DNA from: Amoebophrya sp. A120
Lineage: Eukaryota > Sar > Dinophyceae > Syndiniales > Amoebophryaceae
Assembly (NCBI GenBank): GCA_905178155.1
Contig: CAJINV010000024.1
Span: forward strand, 75,494-139,493
Direction of reading: 5' to 3'
DNA: 64,000 nucleotides
Shown: in pieces, positions 47,674 through 59,345 of the stretch
Position numbering within the stretch: position 1 is the first letter of the stretch
Layout: each line of letters opens with the position of its first letter
Program-made: the position numbers and the translations under genes
The notes under the pieces: model-generated
What the model was told of the DNA's origin: nothing
Seen by the model: only the letters and a program-made list of their open reading frames with translations
Databases searched by the model: none

Positions 47674-47891
47674 TATCGCAAGAAAAAGGTGTTTACAGAT
47701 ACACATTGTGTTGCATGCGAAGCAAGACAGACAAGTTCTGTCATGCGGGAAATGCTTGCCAACCTCATTTCATTCGTGATTTCCCTTGTAGTCTGCGCAA
47801 CACAGGTTTTCTTTGCCATGTCGAGCAACTTTGTGATGCAGAAACTCCAACAAATGTGTTACTGTAACACTTTTAGTTTTATCCTGTGATA
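47674..47891. mobile_element. Introner-like element, family IV/VI type, shared by A and B
   Basis: A 218 bp counterpart of 1274-1487, TSD CTTTC on both sides. It differs by substitutions and small indels near the right end. Confidence 0.9.
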
Positions 47892-48707
47892 CTTTCTGCT
47901 GCTGTGCCAGTAACTTCGCCTGCTTCTCTCGGGCCTCCCTTTCCAAGCGAATCGCCCGGGCCTTGTTCTTTTCCCGTTTCCTCCGCTGCAGTTCCTTCTG
48001 GTACGGCCTCTTCAAGCGGACGTAATCGACCGTGCCGCGCTTAGACAGCGTCGTTGGGAGGAGGAGCATGTTTTCGAGATGTAGATCGAACTCGGGATCT
48101 TCCGGTTCCTCTTCCACTAGCAATTGCTGTTGTGCTGCCTGCCGCTGTCTCATCACCTCCTTGGCAACAACATCTTGCGCTCCTGCTTTTCCAGTAGTTC
48201 CCAGCCCGAGAAGACCTCGCGACGTGCCGCTCTGATGGTTCAGAATTCCAGGCTTATTCTGTCGTTGCAGATTGATTTTATGAACTGCCGAAGATGAGGA
48301 TGAGGATGAAGAAGACTGGTTGATCGTAGGTCTTTGAACACCGCTACTACTTGGTGGAAGTTTATTCACATTAGAACTCGGCAAGGAACTACTTGCACTG
48401 GAGTCGTAGTTCTGCAGCCCCATAGTAGCGCTCTTTCCGCTTCTGCCGTGTAGTTCCACCCTCTTCGCAACTGCGCCATGCGCAGCTGCCCTCTTCATGA
48501 TCCCTGTGCCGTGTAGTTGAACTTGTGTTATCCCACTACCGGTTCTGGCGACTTTCCCTTGTCGCGCGGGCCCACTTCCAGGCGGCAGCATCGTCTTTTT
48601 CAGGTGTTTATTCTGCTGCTCCACAAGTCTAGCTTGCTGTTCTCGAAGTTGACTTGCCTGCTCCTCCTGTTCCTTGTCCGCCGCCTCTTTCGCTTCCTTT
48701 TCAGCTT

Positions 48708-48983
48708 TATCGAATGCAAATATCCCTGGATGTCTGGAAGACCGCAGAAGCTTGCCATGCTGTTTTTCCGTAACACGAAAGGTCTGGCATGCAGACTGTA
48801 GTTTTAATATTACAGGTCTTGACTATTTCAATGCCTAATTCGCATGACAAATCTTCTCTTTGCTCAGTGAGTCAAAGTGGGTCACTTCTTTTGCTGTCCG
48901 CGCATGACAGATTTTTGTGTGACTTGAAATGCGCATGACAAGTTCGGGTCCTTCCAGACATGCAGGGATATGTGCAATGAATA
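48708..48983. mobile_element. Introner-like element, family I-like, copy B only
   Basis: A 276 bp element with TSD AGCTT (48703-48707) and AGCCT (48984-48988). The empty site in A is AGCCT at 2824-2828. The ends are diverged (TATCGAATGC / GCAATGAATA). Confidence 0.9.
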
Positions 48984-49055
48984 AGCCTTCTCCCGATAAA
49001 ACTTGTTTCGGTTGAAAATCTCGTGTAATAACGAGTTATCCAGTGCAAAAGTATC

Positions 49056-51017
49056 TTCTCTAACTTGTATTGCAAACATGCATTACATGCCAAAAAAGAT
49101 GCCAATTTTGTTACGGTAAAAGCGCACCTTTTTAGTCGTAATTAGCGTCATTTTAGTGCAAAACTGGCCTTGTTAAGTCAAAAAAGACGAAAACGACGAA
49201 AATGCGCACGATGGCTTCACCTAGTTAAGCCTAAAAATTGCACAAATGTGCAAAGTGCGAACATTAAAAGGAAAAGGCCGCGAAGTTATCAAAATAGGCA
49301 CAAAAGTGCGCCGCTTTGCACATTCTCCAAAACTGCGCAAAATCGCAACAAGGCGCGCGCCGATGATTTTGCAGGGGTTCGCAGCGCGTTGGCGTTGTCG
49401 CACCCGTGACGCCAACCTCCGGCAGTTTGGTCGCACGTAGGACCAAAATTCGCCAAAAGAGCTCCCCTCAGCTCCAAAAAGCACAAAAACGCGGCAAAAT
49501 GAACGAAATATGGCAAAAAGACGGCGAAAGAAACCAGCCCCAGGCACTTTGGCCGTTTTTAGGTCCAAAATGCACCAAACGAGCTCCCTTTGGCTCGGAA
49601 AGGCACAAAAACGCAACAAAATAGGGGCCAAAAGCAGCGAAAAGACAACAAAAAAGGACGGCAGAGACAAAACGAGGACAATGGCGCCACTCTTAGCGCA
49701 AAACTTTACCGACTGCGACGCCTCTCGTGCTTGGTAGGTCGAACATGGGCAAAATCTGCAAGCTGTAGCGCAAAAAGGGCAAAAGTGCCACGCAAATGCG
49801 GAAAAAAAGCAAAAACGCCAGCGAGCCAGTCCGCTGCGCTCAGGTATGCAGAAAAACGCCACGCGATCAGCGCCTAGGTAGAGCAAAAAACACCAAAACA
49901 TCGCCCACACCAAGGAGCAGGCCGCTGGCGGGCAAGGCGAACCGGCCTCCGGGATTGCATTACATGCAGAATCACTAGGCACAAAAAAATACGCCACTGT
50001 GCACATTCTCCAAAACTGCGCAAAATCGCAACAAGGCGCGCGCCGATGATTTTGGAGGGGTTCGCAGCGCGTTGGCGTTGTCGCACCCGTAGAGCCAACC
50101 TCCGGCAGTTTGATCGCACTCAGGACCCAAATTCGCCAAAAGAGCTCCCGCACAAAAACGCGGCAAAATGAACGAAATACGGCAAAAAGACAGCGAAAGA
50201 AACCAGCCCCAGGCACTTTGGTCGTTTTTAGGTTCAAAATGCGCCGAACGAGCTCCCTTTGGCTCGAAAAGGCGCAAAAACGCAAAAAAATAGGGGCCAA
50301 AAGCAGCGAAAAGAAGAGAAAAAAGAGCGGCAGAGGCAATCAAAAAGAGGACAATGGCGCCATTCTTAGCGCAAAACTTTACCGACTGCGACGCCTCTCG
50401 TGCTTGGTAGGTCGAGCATGGGCAATATCTGCAAGCTGTAGCGCAAAAAGGGCAAAAGTGCCACACAAATGCGGAAAAAGACAAAAAACGGCAGCGAGCC
50501 ACTCCGCTGCGCTCAGGTATGCAGAAAAGCGCCACGCGATCAGCGCCTAGAACAAAAAACGCCAAAACACTGCCCACACCAAGGAGCAGGCCGATGGCTG
50601 GCAAGACGAACCGGCCTCCGGGGTTGCATTACATGCCAAACCAGCAAAAGGCCGCAGGGGCGCGCGGCTTTTTGCTGCTCTTTCAGGCTGCTTCGCGTAT
50701 TAACTTGCATGGACGCCAAAAAAAGTTAAAGCCTTCGGAAAGAAAAAGCGCACCCTTTTGATGCTAATTAGGCCCGTTGTAGTGTAAAATAAACGAGCCG
50801 CGCTAAGTTAAAAAAGCAAAAACATTACACGCAAGGGAAGACAACGCCGAAGGAGCGGGGCAAAGTTCGAAATTTTTCGCGAACGGGGGGAGGCGCAGCC
50901 CCCCGGCAGCGCAAGCTTGCGCGCGCTGCAAAAGTTCAAAAAAAGTTTCTCTTTTCATTCGTTCAAATATTCATCAGCTAAAATCTCGGGCGGTGCTCGA
51001 TTCAGATCTCTTGGGGA
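49056..51017. mobile_element. Insertion nested in an introner, mostly a tandem duplication
   Basis: About 1.96 kb absent from copy A. Most of it is two copies of a 680 bp unit (see 49300-50645). The minus strand is open over long stretches but repeats Phe, Cys, Arg and Ala runs, typical of biased composition rather than a gene. GCATTACATGC occurs near 49080, 49958 and 50627, at the unit edges. I see no TSD at the outer ends. Confidence 0.65.
49300..50645. repeat. Tandem duplication, unit about 683 bp
   Basis: CACATTCTCCAAAACTGCGC occurs at 49319 and again at 50002, an offset of 683 bp. Long stretches around both match almost exactly (for example CGACTGCGACGCCTCTCGTG in each). Confidence 0.9.
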
Positions 51018-51285
51018 GTACTCGTAGTGATTGCAGTTATGCATTACAAACGCAGGCATTAGTGTCCATCCGCATTACAGATTTAATTTGTAATGCTGAG
51101 CAAATTTGTAATGCAATTACTACTAGTAAGGTAATTTTGCAATGCGTACTGGTTCTTCTTGGGCAATAGATTCCCCAGCCGGTCCTTGGCTTCCTTTTCC
51201 AAAAGGGGCTGCACGGTGAACATCGTCATCAGCTCCGGCTTCATGTGCACTCGCACGAGTGCTTGATTCAGTGATTCTTGCTGCG

Positions 51286-52267
51286 TATGCATTGCAAAAA
51301 TGTCTGGGTCTGGAAATTTGTGATGCTAAAATGTGCAAGAGGAAGTCACTCCCTCATGCAGGAAAGCATGACAAGGTTGCAGCGCGCTTTCTCATACGAA
51401 CTCCGCATGAGAAACTGCGTTTTTTTACCAAATATAGCCGCCGGGGCGGAGGTAGTGAGGTCGTGGGCGTTTTCTTGCCGGCCGTCGCCTTGGCCGCGGC
51501 TTTGCTTTTTCTTGGCTCGCCATACCGCCGTGAGTAACGTTAGGCCGCACGGTATGGCGGCCGCTTGATAAACGTCGCAAATTTTGGCAAATTACCGACA
51601 TTCCTTTCCGAAGGCCAGCCCCCATGCTATGGGGCCGATCCAGGTGCCACGGGGGGCGCCCAAAAAGCGAAGAAAAATCGGGCCCATAGCATGCCGATTG
51701 GCTTCGCGCGTCTGGGGTGCTTTTTCTTTTTCGCGTTTTTATTTTTCACGCCAGCGCTTTCACAAAGCTTCCCAGGCTCTGAAACCGGCGAAAAGGCCGC
51801 CGCTTTCGCGGCCGCCCAAAATGCTCCGAAATCGCGGCCGTGCCATGCTGTTTCGCTGTTCTGATTTTGGGCGCGTTTTTTGCGCGCCCCTTTTTGGGCG
51901 CCCCAAATCGCCAGAAACTAAGGCGGTGGGCGCCTCAGAAGGGCGCCCCTTTTGCCGGCTCCCCTGCGTCGTTTTATCAAGTGCGAGTCGATAGTTTTCG
52001 ACCGGGCTTGTTTGCCACAAACGCCCCGGCCGCTTGATAAGTGAAAACTTTTTATGCTCAAAAACACTTCCGGCCGCTTGAAAACTGCCGGTCGTTTTGC
52101 TGTCTGGCTGGCAAAAAAACTCCCTGATTAGAACCGTTCGGTGACCTCACTACATATGACAGAAGAGGCTACCACTGTTCTTGGTCATGCAATACAGATT
52201 TCACAGGAATGTAAGACCAGCATTACAAGTGCCAACTTTCCAGACCCAGACATTTTTGCAATCCATA
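51286..52267. mobile_element. Introner-like element, family I, inverted, copy B only, with a nested insertion
   Basis: TSD CTGCG (51281-51285, 52268-52272). The empty site in A is CTGCG at 3533-3537. The left part is the reverse complement of the right part of the A element 3548-3800, so the orientation is opposite. About 0.7 kb (51452-52152) is extra. Confidence 0.9.
51452..52152. mobile_element. Insertion nested in an introner, with 11 bp inverted ends
   Basis: GTAGTGAGGTC at 51452-51462 and its inverse GACCTCACTAC at 52142-52152 bracket about 700 bp that relatives of this introner lack. The interior is rich in CGCTTGATAA and GGCCGCC words. No coding region recognised. The exact borders are uncertain by tens of bases. 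Confidence 0.55.
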
Positions 52268-52643
52268 CTGCGGCTCGCCCAGCGCCGGCAGTGGGCCCGG
52301 AAGCTGGTGGGCCGGCATGTTCAAAGCCTCATCCAGTGTCGCGGTTCTTTTACCCCCCAGAGGGAATTTCTTGCCCGGTGGGTCCTCCGTTGCCACCGAC
52401 TTCAGCCGGTTGTTTTCGATCTTCAGCTGCGTCACCGCGTCTTTCGGCTTGGAGACAATTTTCACGTTCGGGGGCAACGACCGGGGGTTCACGCTGGTCA
52501 CCGGGAAATTTTCTTCGACCCACTGCGTTTGTCGCGTCACCGCCTCGCGGATGTCGCGCTCATTTGTCTCCGCTTCACCGTGCTGCTTTTCGAGATAGTC
52601 GCGCAGCGTCTTCTCGTAGACGAACTGCAGTTCGCCACTGAAC

Positions 52644-52858
52644 TATGCAAGAAAAAAACTGTCACTGTGTAAGTGTAAGTCTGTGACGCAGGAAATGCTA
52701 AACTGTTACACTTGTCATGCTAGAGGTGCGTCATAGGCCACTTTCATAGGTGTTTCCACGTACTCGCTGCGCATGACAGGTTTTACCTGTAATGCAAAGC
52801 GAATTTGTGATGCTGATCTTCCTACAAAGTTACACTTACACAGTTTTTTTCCTGGATA
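52644..52858. mobile_element. Introner-like element, family IV, copy B only
   Basis: A 215 bp element with TSD TGAAC (52639-52643, 52859-52863). The empty site in A is TGAAC at 4717-4721. Confidence 0.95.
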
Positions 52859-52897
52859 TGAACCCGGACGCGAGGGAGATCAGGTCTCTCGCCAAGT

Positions 52898-53059
52898 TAT
52901 GCATTGCAAAAGTGTATCGTACTAGTAGGAATCGCATGACAAATTCACTTAGCATCGGAAAAAAATGGAGTTATTTGTCATGCTGTTTTACCTTGGAATG
53001 GATATTTGTAATGCATGACTGCGATTTTTACTTGGACTGCGATACTTTTGCACAGGATA
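52898..53059. mobile_element. Introner-like element, family II, copy B only, probably inverted
   Basis: A 162 bp element with TSD CAAGT (52893-52897, 53060-53064). The empty site in A is 4751-4755. Its right end CACAGGATA corresponds to the left end TATCCTGTG of other family II members. Confidence 0.94.
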
Positions 53060-53837
53060 CAAGTGGGGCCGCTCGGTCTTGTCGGCGCGAACGAACTTGA
53101 TTTGCATCTCCAAGACGGAGAAAAACGTGCTGTAACTGCCAGAGATCTATGCATTGCAAAAATGTCTGGGCCTGGAAGGATGCAACTTGTATATGCTAAT
53201 TCTGGATCGTGCAAAAATCTGTGTTGCACAAATGCCAAAAGTTGTCCACTTTTGACCAAGTTAGTAGTAGTAGCACCATTTAATTAACTCCTGACGGGTC
53301 GGCGTTAGAACAGATTTGACCTCTGCCAATACCTGGGCGCTAGAACAGATTTAGTCTCTGCCGATACCCCTAGGTGGATACGCGATCCACTTCCTAGCTA
53401 CCACCCGTCTGCACCCGCAAAACCGCTATCGATTGCTTACGCGTAGCTACAACCAGTAGGCGGGCGCTATGTGTGGCTGACCTGCCTCACCATCCAAGCC
53501 CGCGAGCAGGGTGGAGCTCCAGCATTGCCCATACAAGCTTGCGCATGCAACGTCTTACTTTTGTGGCCGGTTGCGCGCTAAAAAATACACTGGGGGTCTA
53601 ATGATCACACACGGCGATCCTATCGCGATGGCAGACGACCCCCCGGCGTGTCCCTTTCAGGCACTTTTTGCCGACCTGTTTCCCGCGCCCTTTTCTATGC
53701 GTTTCCGGAGAATCGGCCCGCGGAGCTCCGCATTTGCAGAGCCGCCACCGGGCCCGCCCCGGGGGACCCCTTGGGGAAGGGGGGCGCTGCTTTCGCGCAG
53801 TCTTTAAACTAGCAACCCTGCCGCCACTTCTTTAATC

Positions 53838-54458
53838 GCGGAGAGCCAGCCCCGGCGGGCGACTGCCTAAATTCCCGCTATTTTTTGAACCGCCCAAGCC
53901 CTAGCCTGGGCGAGCAAGCCCGCCCTGGGCAATAGGCCGAGGCGGGCAACCCTTGCCGGGGACACAGGCGGGGCGCGGGCGCCTTGCAGAACGCAGACGC
54001 CTGAGCCCATCGCCGAAGACCCGCCAGAAAGGCGCAGTGGCGAAGCAATTGCGCCGCCAACCCTTTCAACCGTTCTTGACCACGTCCCGAAATTTTCTAA
54101 GTTTGCGCCTAAATTTCAGAGCAACGGCCGACATAGGCAAAATCGCACGCAAATTGCCCAACTGGGCAAATTAGACAAAAAATAGACAGCAGCCGAAGCG
54201 GCCAAGGCCGCTGCTTAGACAGAAACTAGAGGCGGCAAAGGCCGCGAATATAGACAGGAAAATAGACAAAAAACTAGACAGGAAAATAGACAAGAAATTA
54301 GACAAAAACTTAGACAAGAACTTAGACAGGAAATTAGACAAGAAATTAGACAAGAAATTAGACAAGAAATTAGCGCCCACACAAGAGCGCCGACGGTAGG
54401 AAAATTAGCGCGAAAATAAAGAGCCTGGCGCCGGGGGCGGCTCTGTGCGACTTTAATC
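53838..54458. mobile_element. Insertion with an 8 bp TSD inside the composite element
   Basis: CTTTAATC occurs at 53830-53837 and 54451-54458. Copy A has a single CTTTAAT at the matching place near 5541. The ends are imperfect inverted repeats (GAGAGCCAGCCCCGGCG versus the inverse of CGCCGGGGGCGGCTCTG). A short TIR element with an 8 bp TSD fits hAT-type transposons best; I see no transposase. Confidence 0.75.
54250..54372. repeat. 12 bp tandem repeat
   Basis: About ten imperfect copies of AATTAGACAAGA-like units with GGAAAATAGACA variants, inside the 8 bp TSD insertion. Confidence 0.9.
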
Positions 54459-56265
54459 CATTCCCTTTGTTTCTTTTCCTCTCCTTTTTCTTTTTGTGCA
54501 GTTAGCAGCGCCTTGCTACATGGAGTCAGCTGGCGGGGACGGGATGAAAAGCAGCGCCGTGCCCCGGGGGCTGGCGAGAGCGATATGATTAGCATCGTCG
54601 CACCCCGTAGCAGGGCTGGCGGGGACCTGTCGAGACGGGGTCCGCGCGCTGCCATCTTGAAAAGGGCATTTGTCATGCGGAGTAGGCATCAGGAAGCCGT
54701 CCAAAAATCTGTGACGCTAGGTCGTGCATTGCAGACATCTCGGGCCAACAAGCCCCGCCGTCGTGGTACTTGCGCCAGGCCCGCCGCCGCGCCGGCTTTC
54801 CCAGTCCGACACGCTTCCAGCTGGTTCCCGCGGACGACAGCACCGCACCCGCGCCCTGCTTCCAGTAGCCCCGCACGAACTTCGTAACGCCCTCGGACTT
54901 TGCGGCCGCGGCCGCCCGGCGCAGCGCCGGCGCAAGGCGGTCCGCCAGTCGCTCGGCGAAAAGTAGGCGCCGCGCCGCAATGGGCTCCCACCGTCCGACT
55001 CCAGCAAGCCGCTACCACCGTAATCGACCACGATCGCCCTGAACGTCAGCCACCCGCGAAGGCTCTCGGCCACGCTTTTCGAAGCTGCCCCGCCATGCTG
55101 CTGCTGGTCCTCCGGGTGTCCGATAAGAAGCGCGCCTGCGATGCAGCTCGCTGCGATGCAGCTCGCTGCCCGCGTCACCCGCACCACGCAAATCGTCGAA
55201 CCACTTGACTGCCATCGTCCGCACCAACATGCGAAGCGTCGCCGCGTCCGTTTTCCGGGAGACCGGGCTGCGTGTGCTCGAACAAGTGGAGGCCGACGAA
55301 ACCGGACACATAGAGCAGCGCCGTTTGTCCCAAGCGTTTTCCGAACTTCCCAGGCGCTTCCGCACCTCTCCAGCGAGGTCGTGCCGCCGGGTGCTTTCCG
55401 GGTTCACCAGGTCGCGCGACATGGTGCGAGCCCGCCGCAAGTCCTCCTCTGTCCTCGAAGTCCTCCTGGTCCTCCGCGCCGGTTCTTTTCCCGCCCCCGC
55501 CGGTGGCAAACTGCACGCCATCGAGAAGTCCCGCCGTCTTCTTCTCCGAGGCCGCTTCTGACTGCGGAAGTTGCGTCTGCTGCCGGAGTAGCTGGGCACC
55601 GCGAGGGCTGACAGGGTCCCCAACCTGCCACAGGACCAAGCAGACGAAATGCGCAACGGTCTCGCTGTTAGGGTTGACATCGCCCCGGCCGATCATCCCA
55701 CAGAACGGCGCCAGCGAGCTGGTGCGTCGAACCGGCGCGAACCCTGCCGAGCTGCTCCAGCGCCCTCTCCTGCGTCCGTGCCACTACTGGAGGCAATTCG
55801 CGCAGCGCAGGCCTGGTTCTCATTGTGGTCGACACCTGCGAACCCCAGCAAGCTCTTGCAACTCTCCTCGCTGATGGGCCACGTACTGCAGCAGCGACGC
55901 AGCTGGACCCAGGCCCCAGCTGGCGCGGGGCTTCCACTTTCGCCGGCCGGCGCGCGCGTGTCCCGCGCCCATCTTCCTCGCGAATGTTTCGCCCGCCGCG
56001 GCCCCCCGAATCTTCGGAGGCAGGTAGAGGAGGCCGAGGCCCACGCGGTTCTCCCGTATGATCTGGCCGGCCTTCAGCTTCTCCCACTGCACTGCTTTGG
56101 CCCCTGTAGCCTTGCCGTTGAGCGTCCCGAGCCGGCAAAACAGCGGGGCCCGGCCGGTCGTAGCGTCCCACTTGTGGCCCGCATCTTCAAGAGCCTGGCG
56201 GAGGGGCTCGAAGTCGTCCCATGCCTGCGCCCTGCCGAAGGTGTGCGCTGCAACATTTGCGGCCA

Positions 56266-56334
56266 GACAGTTCCACCGGGATCGGCTTCCCGGCGGACTC
56301 AATCCGCCGGGAAGCCGATCCCGGTGGAACTGTC
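56266..56334. repeat. Perfect hairpin, 32 bp arms
   Basis: Arms 56266-56297 and 56303-56334 are exact inverse complements around a 5 bp loop (CTCAA). Copy A has only the left arm sequence with two or three differences. Confidence 0.95.
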
Positions 56335-56403
56335 TACACTGTCTGCAGTCTTCTACAGAGTCTGCTGTCTTCATCTACACTGTCTGACTACACTGTCTAC
56401 GGG

Positions 56404-56458
56404 AGTCTTCGCCTGCAGTCTGCTACAGTCCGACTGTAGCAGACTGCAGGCGAAGACT
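56404..56458. repeat. Perfect hairpin, 26 bp arms
   Basis: Arms 56404-56429 and 56433-56458 with a 3 bp loop (CCG). Copy A has a single version of the right arm. The 70 bp between the two hairpins carries several TACACTGTCT / GTCTGC words. Confidence 0.95.
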
Positions 56459-58133
56459 GCGAACGCCTCCCGGTGCTGCGCCAAAGCCGCGCCCTTTGCC
56501 AACTCAAATACTACGGCTCGCTGGCTGTCGGGATTCTCGGGTAGGGTCTTGGTGTAGTACGGAGTGAAGGCCAACGCATTACGCGCCTCGGTGGTAGTGG
56601 AGCCGGTGGCCGCCTTCGCGGGTGAGCTGCTAGCGCCAGCAGCCGCTCCGGGGGCCCCCGCGCTTTTTCCTGCTTGCATAGCTTTGCCTATCGCCTTGCC
56701 ACGTGCGTCGACTTCCTTCCCGGCTTCGCTCGTCTTCTTCTGCGAGTCCTTGCGTGCCTTCTGCAGCTTCTTGCGCAAGGCCTCCGCTTTTGGGTCGGAC
56801 TTGGCCAGGGCGAGCATTGCAGCCGCCCCGGACTCCGGGCCGCCGCCGTTGCTGCCCAAGCGTCGCTTGTCAAGATATGCCCCGAGGGAATGCAGGCGCT
56901 TCTTCTGGTCCGAGAGCGGGAGGCATAGGCCCCCGAGAAAGGCCGCCACATCGAACTCCAGGGGGAACACTCTCAGAGTCGGGCGAAGTTCGCCCGCGCG
57001 CCGGTCCAAAATCAGGCAGCAGGTGGGGCCGCAGAAGATGGCCGCGCTTAGCTCGAGTGGCTCGCTCTTCTGTGTGGAGTCACCAGCGCCGCCGGCTGGA
57101 TCGCCACCGCCTGCGCCGCACAGGTCTCGGCCCAACTGTGTAGAGCGCTGCAGGCAGCAGCTCAGTCAGTGGCCCACGAAGCAGCCGCCACCCGTCCTCG
57201 TTCACGGCTGTGAAACCGTCGGGCGCCTTAGCAGCTGCCCGCCCGGAGTCGAGATAACCCCACGGGGCCGCGATGTTTTCCTGCACATCCAGCAGCGTTT
57301 CGGCAAAACCTTCGCGCCCTTGCTGCATCCGGGTGCGGATGCCTTGGGTCCCGAGAAGCCGACAAATGCCCAGGGGGTTGCGGAGGTTCGTCACGACGCG
57401 CGCGACGTCGTCGCCTACTTTCGGGGGCTTGGATGCTTTCCCGCCTACCTTCGCCGGCGGCGCGGAAGGATCAACGGGCAGCAATCGCCGCCGCGCGAAG
57501 TCGGGCTGCGGTTCCGGAGCAGTGAGCACATCTGAAGACGCGCTCTCCGATGGCTTTGCAGTGGCTTCTAGCTGCGTCTTTCGCGATTCAATGCTGGAGA
57601 TCGAAAGCGACCACTTCTCATCCACATCCCCTCGCGTTAGGGACGCGGCGCAATCCGGCTGTCGAGGGTCCAGGGAGCTCTCGACCGTTCTGACCAAGTC
57701 GGTGGCCGCGTCGACGCCCTCGTTTGTCGCTACGCGCTCTGGGTCAAGCGACGCGCTGGCGCCTGCGTGTCTTTTCTGCAATTTCAACAGTCGCCGCGCC
57801 AGCTTTCGACTGCCCTCAATAAACGCTGATAGCCTGGCCACCTTCGCCAAGTTGGGAGGAGGCTTCTCATGCAGGATAGGCATGATAGGGGTCTCACAGA
57901 ATCTGTCATGCAAGGTCCTGCATATCAGACGGCATGGATCATGGAAAATCTGCATGACAAATCTCGCAATTTCCCAGACTCAGACATTTTTGCATTTGAT
58001 AAGATCGAGGAGGTCGACAGCCTGTCGATCTTGTTTTCGTTCAGAATTTTCGACCACATCGTCAAAAGCTTGCAGTTATCCACGAGCAAAATCTCCAGCA
58101 AAACTGTTCGCCTCGAGGCTCGTGTCTTGATGG

Positions 58134-58347
58134 TATGCAAGAAAAAAACTGCGTAAGTAAGTGTAAGTTTGTAATGCAGAACATGCAACAGAGTAACGCC
58201 TGTCATGCCAGACAGCCACGAAGTCCGCTGCTCGTGTGCGTTCTCCCTTACGAGCCACGCATGACAGGTTTTCTCTGTCATGTAGAGCAAATTTGTGATG
58301 CTGTCAGCCAAAGAGAGTTACACTAACACAGTTTTTTTTCTTGGATA
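58134..58347. mobile_element. Introner-like element, family IV, copy B only
   Basis: A 214 bp element with TSD GATGG (58129-58133) and GATGC (58348-58352). The matching A sequence near 11350 is uninterrupted but has diverged (GTTGC). Confidence 0.88.
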
Positions 58348-58553
58348 GATGCGTTGTGGTGCCTACAACTTCCTTGGTGGAATTCTTTAAATCTCTTTCA
58401 GCATCATCTTCTTTCTTGCAGTACAGCCGTCTCACATTTTTCTCGTAGATCCCGGCCACCTCCTCGAGCATGCAGTCCTGGATGCGCTTCGCCCCTTTCG
58501 CCAAGGTCTCCAGCTGCTTCTCCTGCTTTTCCAAAACGTACGCGAACCGCAGA

Positions 58554-58760
58554 TATCAAATGCAAACATGTCTGGGGCTGAATAGCGAATTTGTGTTGCT
58601 GAGTCTTGCGTGACAAACTGCGAGTCCTGGTGCGTTTTGCATGACAAACTACCTTTCAGCACGACAAAATAGCTAGCCAATCCTCCTCATGCATCACAGA
58701 TCTTTTTGTCCTGCAAATTTCGCATCACAAATCCAGACTCAGACATATTTGCAATGCATA
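58554..58760. mobile_element. Introner-like element, family I, copy B only
   Basis: A 207 bp element with TSD GCAGA (58549-58553, 58761-58765). The empty site in A is GCAGG at 11557-11561. Confidence 0.92.
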
Positions 58761-58831
58761 GCAGAAACCGATTGCGGAAATACCGGTTGTCTTCCAGCCG
58801 GACGTCCACGAAATAGTTTTCCAGCGAGTAC

Positions 58832-59084
58832 TATCAACTGCAAAAGTGTCTGGGTCTGGAAACTTGTAATGCTGCGTTGGGAATAGTGACTGCTCTGTAA
58901 TGCACAGGCAAGCATGAGAAATGTCTGCGCTTCTTTGTGTTGCGTTTTTCGCATGACAAACTGCGTTTTTGCATGACAGGCAAAAGGGTCTCCTCTTGGA
59001 CACGCATAACAAGCTTTTTCGTCATGCCAGACAAGCATGACAAATCTCGCAATCTTCCAGACCCAGACATATTTGCAATCCGTA
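58832..59084. mobile_element. Introner-like element, family I, inverted, same site as a family VI element in A
   Basis: A 253 bp element with TSD AGTAC (58827-58831, 59085-59089). Copy A has the unrelated family VI element 11628-11879 at the identical base position with the identical TSD. Confidence 0.93.
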
Positions 59085-59345
59085 AGTACTCAAAGTCGTC
59101 CATAATTTCCGCCAGCTGCCCCGCGTCCTGCTTGCACTTTTCCGCAACCACCGCTGCGGGCGAGGCCGGGTGCAGTTTGTGCAGTGTCCACTTCCCGCTC
59201 AGCCGCTTCGCGTTCTCGAGGACCAAACTGTTGATGCGGTTCAGCTGGTCTACCATGTTGCTGATCACCGACTGCCCCGGCGCAGTGCCGATCGGGAGGC
59301 CGGGACCCGGCCGTTTGAATGGCTGGCTGAAGTACGTCGGCTGCG

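Larger units (their letters stand above)
49037..51148. mobile_element. Introner-like element, family II, shared site, with a nested 1.96 kb insertion
   Basis: Counterpart of 2877-3023. The family II sequence is split after GTATC (49055) and resumes at GTACTCGTAG (51018). Without the insert the element would be about 150 bp. Confidence 0.85.
54745..57850 (-). pseudogene. Decayed ORF inside the composite element, copy B
   Basis: Counterpart of 5850-8860. Copy B keeps longer open stretches, for example about 57135-56480 (LRKKLQKARKDSQKKTSEAG region) and 56300-55820 (KAVQWEKLKAGQIIREN region). It has its own frameshift near 55455, where 7 extra bases break the DFE-EDLRRAR join that is intact in A, and a fold-back insertion at 56266-56458. 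Because the lesions in A and B differ, the frame was probably open when the duplication occurred. Family not recognised. Confidence 0.6.
53148..58001. mobile_element. Composite family I element with a decayed ORF region, copy B
   Basis: Counterpart of 4839-9009 with the same TSD AGATC (53143-53147, 58002-58006). It is longer because of an extra 621 bp insertion (53838-54458) and an added fold-back segment (56266-56458). Confidence 0.85.

Noticed and set aside
49221-50339. Long minus-strand open frame of about 370 codons
   Set aside because: It lies across a tandem duplication and repeats Phe/Cys/Arg/Ala-biased segments; it is absent from copy A. The frame is most likely open because of composition.
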